Of a stretch of 64,000 nucleotides of DNA, positions 59,640 to 64,000 are shown piece by piece. Below the pieces are notes generated by a model, which was given only the letters and a program-made list of their open reading frames with translations, ran no database searches and was not told the origin of the DNA. A program made the position numbers and the translations under genes. The DNA comes from Tolypeutes matacus. Lineage: Eukaryota; Chordata; Mammalia; Cingulata; Chlamyphoridae. The stretch is from positions 8,595,198 to 8,659,197 of the forward strand of contig JAKSZT010054457.1 in NCBI GenBank assembly GCA_026826555.1. Direction: 5' to 3'. Each line of letters starts with the position of its first letter. Positions within the stretch are counted from its first letter, which is position 1.

Positions 59640-60335
59640 AGGGCAGATAAACCCAAATATTCAAGAATAAATTTAACCAATGAAGTAAAGCACTTGTATT
59701 CAGAAAACTACAACTCATTTTTAAAAGAAATAAAAAAAAAAAAGACCTAAATAATTGGAAGAACATACCAAGCTCATGGATTTGAAGACTAAATATCATT
59801 AAGATGTCAATTCTACTCAAATTGTGCAGATTCAATGCAATCCAGATAAAAATTCCACCAGCATTTTTAAAATAAGTGGAAAACATGATTATCAAATTTA
59901 TTTGGAAGGGTAAGGGGACCTGAATAGCCAGGAACATATTAAAAAAGAAAAGTGAAGTTGGAGGACTCTCATTTCCGGACTTTAGCTAAATTGGTAAAAA
60001 CAGCATGGTACTGGCATAAAGACAGACACATAGACCAATGGAACCAAACTGATGTTTCAGAAACAGACCCTCACATCTATGGTCAAGTGATTTTTGACTA
60101 GCCTGTCAAATCCACCCAGCTTGGGCAGAACAGTCCATTCAACAAATGATGCTGAGAAAACTGTATATCCATAGCAAAAGAAGGAAAGAGGACCCCTATC
60201 TCACTCCTTATACAGAAATTAACTCAAAATGAATAAAAAGCCTAAATATAAAAGCAAGAATCATAAAGCTTCTAGAACAAAACGTAGGAAATATCTTCAA
60301 GACCTGGTGGTAGGTGGTGGATTCTTAAAGAAGAT
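59640..60335 (+). pseudogene. C-terminal ORF2 remnant of L1-K
   Basis: It starts within the stretch that in L1-F reads [19 protein letters not shown] and continues past the region of [17 protein letters not shown] (here LTPYTEINSK). It then leaves L1 ORF2 before the zinc-knuckle region. Frames are broken. No catalytic motif is present. Confidence 0.78.
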
Positions 60336-61212
60336 AAGAGGAGGACTGAGATGGACTACTGATATTTAATATATGTAGAAGTTTTAATTAGCTTTACTGT
60401 AAAAGTGTGGAAACGTATAGAGTTGATAGTAATACATTATAGTGAGTAACAGCTGGTTTATAAATGGGGATGTGGCTGAAAATTGTGTCTAGGGATGTAA
60501 ATGCCAATTGATAGAAAGCTAGAGAATAATCTAGGAACTGAATATCACAGTAAATCCAGAGGTGAATGAGAATTGTGGTTGATGTTAGAGATGCAGGAGT
60601 GTCCTTTGTGAGCTAGAGCATATGTACATCACTATTGCAGGGTGGTGGGAATGTGGAGAAGCATGGGAAAACTGCAATTGTTTGGACCTATAGACTGTTT
60701 AACAGAATACTATAATATTGTTGCATCAATGCCAAAGATATACTGTGCTGATAATGGTGGAGTATGGAAAATGTGTGTCAAATATACACTGTAGACCTGG
60801 TAGTAATCAGATGATATTATCTCATAATCTGTAAAAATGGTCCACCACGGTGTCCTGTGTTGTTAGAGAGGTGATGTTCGATAATTCTGCACATGTGCAG
60901 AATTGTTTTGTAAGTTTACAACTTATGTCATAATAATATATTTAAAAAATAACAATAGGGTGGGATGGAGGAAAAATACACTAAATGTAAGAGAAGGACT
61001 ATAAATAATAGTAAGTTTTTGACAATATTCTTTCATAATTTGTAACAAATGTCTCATGACAATGCAAGATATTGGTGGTAGGGTGAGGTATGAAAACCCT
61101 GTATGATGTTATGTATGTTTGTTTTATAAGTTCACAACTATTGCTATATATTTATTTTTTATGTATGTTCATGTATGTGTGATATACTTCAATAAATTTT
61201 TAAAAATTCTAA

Positions 61213-61237
61213 AATATATATATATATATATATATAT
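61213..61237 (+). repeat. (TA)n run at the L1-K/L1-J boundary
   Basis: About 12 TA units lie between the end of L1-K and the start of L1-J. Similar TA runs occur in the tails at 7441-7471 and 15659-15677. Confidence 0.9.
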
Positions 61238-61590
61238 GAGCTTAGTGACCACCAGAGGTTCTGCAGGTGAGGAGAGGGAAGAAGAGGTGTAACATGGGGC
61301 ATTTTGGGGACATTGGAATTTTCCTATATGATATTGCAAAGACAGATACAGGCCGTTATACATTTTGTCATAACCTATAAAAATGTGCGGGGCAGATTGT
61401 AAACTATATTGTAAACTACAGTCCACGGTTATTAACAATGCTTCAGTATGTGTTCATCAATTGTAACAAATGTACCACACTAATGAAAGATATTAATGTG
61501 GGAAATTGAGGGAGGGTGAGGGGTGGGGCATATGGGAATCCCATACATATTTTAAGTAACACTTATGTAATCTAAACCTTCTTAAAAATA
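61238..61590 (+). mobile_element. L1-J: 5'-truncated L1 3' end (module 2)
   Basis: It matches module 2 of the extended L1 3'UTR family (compare 10045-10346 and 14381-14742) and ends CTTCTTAAAAATAAAATAA. It abuts L1-K, so one of the two inserted next to or into the other. Neither is in unit A. Confidence 0.85.
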
Positions 61591-62879
61591 AAATAATCCA
61601 CAAACTTAGCTCCTGACAGCACTGAATTATAATAGGAAATGAAATGTTATGCATTCCAATACTTTTTCAGTCATTATGAAAAACTTCTACTTTAATGTAA
61701 TTATGGTAATTTTTAAATGAAAATTTAGATTCTTCTCAGTCTGGTGGAACTAAATTGTCTTTAATCAAGTAAGAACAGTTCCAAATGATCATTCTTAATT
61801 TTTCTAGCTCAATTTTAGGTCCTATTGACTGGCAAAATGGGCAAGGTAAGAATTTTTTCTAACATAAGAGATTTTTAAGATATGGACCTAAGGCCAAGCC
61901 TAAAGCATTGCTTTCTCCATTGCTAACAACAATTCACTCTCCTGCTTTGACTTCTAAGGGAAAAGGAGCCTCAAAGTCTGGGTTCCATAACTTCCCTAAA
62001 CCAGATTATCTAGCCAGTATTTTTCTAGTACTTAATTTTGTAGAACAATCAAACAATAACATGAAATCAATTACCTATCAGTTAATATTTTCAGTTTTTT
62101 CCCGCATATATTTTAACATAAAAATATATGGATAGTAGTGATTCCAAATATCTAAGTAGATCCAGTATTTTAATCAACAATTTCTCATATGCCAACCTTT
62201 TGCTTGGTTTTGGAGATTAAAAAGTTAAATAAAATATAGTTATTGACTTTAAGGAAATTATAGTTTAGTGAAATTCAAAGGGTATTCTAAAATACAGTGA
62301 GAATAATAATATAATGGTTCTCTGTAATTCTCGGGAACAGAAGAAAGGATTCAAAGACTGGAAGAGTATCAGAACATCCTTTCAAACTCTATATTTAATA
62401 TCATTTACATGGTTCAAATTGCCCTAAGTGCAATCAGAAGATGATACATACATTGTCCTTTCAGCAAAAGGAAGAAAATTAAATCAAAAACAGAAAGTGA
62501 CACACACTATGTAATGGCATCATAACTGGGATCTTAAGAAAGTGGCACAAAACTGATTTCCCCCTTATCCAGAAAGGAATACCACTGAATTCAGCATAAA
62601 CATGGATCACCATGAGTAATGCATATGTTTCACTTGGTTTATTTTAGTGATCAAAATGCACAAATGACGGGAAGACAGAGATACCAGTATTTTAATTCAT
62701 GGCACTCATTTTTGTTCATATTATAAACTTTATTTTTAAAGAAGTCTTATATTACAAAAAAGTTACATTCCATTCTGACATGTTCCCCTATTAATCTTAC
62801 ATTAGTGTGGTACATTTGTTATAATGGACATGACATAGTAATTAATATTTTCACAGAAGGGGATCCTGGAAATCTAAAG
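61591..62879. other. 5' flank of psi-OR4 (unit B)
   Basis: It is co-linear with 17000-18235 of unit A, for example GACTGGCAAAATGGGCAAGG near 61830 against 17235. A unit B-specific L1 piece is at about 62725-62840. No gene was seen. Confidence 0.6.
62725..62840 (-). mobile_element. Short minus-strand L1 3' end
   Basis: Read on the minus strand it contains the terminal-module text around ACAAATGTACCACACTAATG and a TTCTTTAAAA-type end. The corresponding position in unit A (about 18190) lacks it. Confidence 0.6.
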
Positions 62880-63140
62880 TCAATTGAAGAAAATTTTACC
62901 ATGTAAAGGAGTTCATCCTTTTTAGGGCTCACAGCTGACTTTTGGGTACAGAATATTCTTTTTCATCTTCCTCGTTAGTCATTTTTCACTGAGCCTGAGA
63001 AACAGCACCCTGATTCCTCTGAACCGTTCAGATTCTCAACTATACACACCCATGTATTTCATCACTGGGAGGATGCTATTTTTGGACTTCTACTATCCTG
63101 TATTTTTTTTCCTAGACCAAAATCCTGATACACTGGGGAA
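62880..63140 (+). pseudogene. Olfactory receptor stump (psi-OR4), paralogue of psi-OR2
   Basis: It aligns to the first ~85 codons of psi-OR2. KEFIL, a Leu/Phe-rich helix 1, SLRNSTLIPL, YTPMYFITG and LFLDFYYPVFF are readable, with an early stop (TAA near 62917) and frame faults. At about 63140 it jumps into sequence homologous to 20370 onward, which in unit A lies about 1.2 kb downstream of the OR. The remaining two-thirds of the gene was deleted. Confidence 0.85.
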
Positions 63141-63144
63141 ATTT

Positions 63145-63351
63145 AATTGAGTCTTTTGAGACTGAGGTAAATATTTCTGCATGCTGTCATGGAATGATTC
63201 CCAGAGGGCTGTTGAGAAAATACATATATTGTGTCTGGCAAACGCAGGCCAAATGTCAGAGGTGAGGGAAAATGCGATTTCAGGGACTCCCTTTTCAGAG
63301 CAAGGATGAATGCCCTTAACTGAAATTAGGATCACTCAAAGGATCACTGCT
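63145..63351. repeat. OR downstream flank (unit B), paralogous to 20370-20569
   Basis: GAGGGCTGTTGAGAAAATAC and GTCTGGCAAACGCAGGCCAA match the unit A text at 20425-20475. This fixes the right edge of the deletion that removed most of psi-OR4. Confidence 0.75.
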
Positions 63352-63757
63352 GTGTTTCCTAAGCTGCTCAAAGTGCATACCATGAAATAAGTTGGTTTAT
63401 ACAATGTGAACTTATTTGTTTCCAAATCCAGCCATCATCAACATGATGCTTTCTTCCCAAAGACTGACTGCTGATGATCTTCGGCTCTTCTGCCACCTGA
63501 CAAGGCAAATAGCAATGTGTCCTAATCTCTCTCCCTTATCTTCTGGATTTCGTTGATTTCAGCTTCTTGCTTAAGTAGCTTTCTTTCCCTCTCTTTATAT
63601 TAATTTGTTTATAAATGACTCCAGTAATAGGATTAAGACCCATCCTGAATGAGGTGGGGCATACCTTAACTGAAGTAGCCTCATCAAAAGGTCCAGTTAT
63701 AATGTGTCCACACCCACATGGATGGATTAAATTTAAGAACATGTTTTTCTAGGGAAA
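63352..63757 (-). mobile_element. MaLR-like solo LTR (unit B), paralogue of the split LTR in unit A
   Basis: The minus strand reads AACATGTTCTTAAATTTAAT near its start, then GGGTCTTAATCCTATTACTGG and ATTTCATGGTATGCAC at the end, in the same order as 56156-56571. Both of its flanks are shared with the unit A LTR, so it is the same insertion duplicated. Confidence 0.65.
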
Positions 63758-64000
63758 CAGCACAGGGATATTGCATACTGATCTGAGAAAAAGACAACAC
63801 AATAAAGAGTTAGAAGAATACAATAGGTATGGAGGACATAGAGCAGAGTCTGAACAGAGAAAGAAGGATAGGGGGAGTTGATGGATGTGGGCCTACAGAT
63901 GTAAATACATTATTAAGATGGGCCTCTTGAGAAATTGACAAATGAAATGAATTTAAAGTTGATGAGTGTGAGCCATGCATTTTTTTTTGGTGGAATAGTG
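63758..64000. other. Right edge of unit B
   Basis: Positions 63770-63870 match 26730-26830 (AGTTAGAAGAATACAATAGG). About 750 bases present in unit A at 25984-26725 are missing here. No gene was seen before the window ends. Confidence 0.5.

Larger units (their letters stand above)
57262..61212 (+). mobile_element. L1-K: HAL1-like L1 with ORF1 but most of ORF2 deleted
   Basis: It begins ACCAGCAAGATGGCGGCAGA, an L1 5' end. The 5'UTR runs to about 58600, the ORF1 remnant to about 59580, then a direct jump at about 59640 into the C-terminal third of ORF2, which itself stops near 60335. A distinct 3'UTR follows to a CAATAAATTTTT end at about 61200. Endonuclease and the RT active site are absent. 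The structure resembles half-L1 (HAL1) elements that keep ORF1 and rely on other L1s. It is absent from unit A (about 16960). Confidence 0.8.

Noticed and set aside
1..64000. CRISPR arrays, operons, ribosome binding sites, bacterial attachment sites
   Set aside because: None seen. The content is entirely that of a mammalian nuclear genome.

Overview
This window looks like an olfactory-receptor (OR) pseudogene cluster from a placental mammal, heavily colonised by LINE-1 (L1). No intact cellular protein-coding gene is visible. The DNA is AT-rich and holds ancient mammalian repeats (L2, MIR, MaLR-like LTRs). It also holds a tRNA-derived SINE and a recurrent L1 family with a very long 3'UTR, both of which I associate with Xenarthra (sloth, armadillo or anteater). 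That species call rests on recalled repeat similarity and is an inference.

Layout. Positions 45-26900 (unit A) and 52140-64000 (unit B) are two diverged copies of one OR-bearing segment. In unit A a ~9.9 kb L1 (443-10346) carries its own nested solo LTR and nested L1. It is followed by a minus-strand L1 split by a plus-strand L1 (10567-14235), L2 and MIR fragments, a minus-strand OR remnant split by another L1 (15424-16030), an OR pseudogene (18236-19181), and an LTR split by a 4.9 kb internally deleted L1 (20570-25983). A spacer leads to a ~9.4 kb nearly full-length minus-strand L1 (29634-39033) inserted inside an older L1 3'UTR (28088-39287). From 39.3 to 52.1 kb there is low-density sequence with MIR and L2 fragments, an RPS2 processed pseudogene (42432-42953), a third OR pseudogene (43480-44390, minus) and the tRNA-derived SINE (45288-45493). 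Unit B has a HAL1-like L1 (57262-61212), a MaLR-like LTR and an OR stump of about 85 codons.

How the parts relate. Unit B often preserves the uninserted site for L1s found in unit A, and the reverse, so most L1 insertions postdate the duplication, whereas one LTR predates it. All four OR remnants are broken. The L1 copies give the most interesting observations. One copy lacks 1,497 bases of 5'UTR exactly between a GT and an AG, with a branch-point-like CTAAC, which suggests retrotransposition of a spliced L1 RNA. The L1 family carries two homologous 3'-terminal modules around a ~1.5 kb acquired block. A tRNA-Ala-like box A/box B segment lies in one L1 5'UTR.

Limits. All homology was judged by eye. 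Repeat subfamily names and species are provisional, and repeat boundaries are accurate to a few bases only where target-site duplications (TSDs) are quoted.
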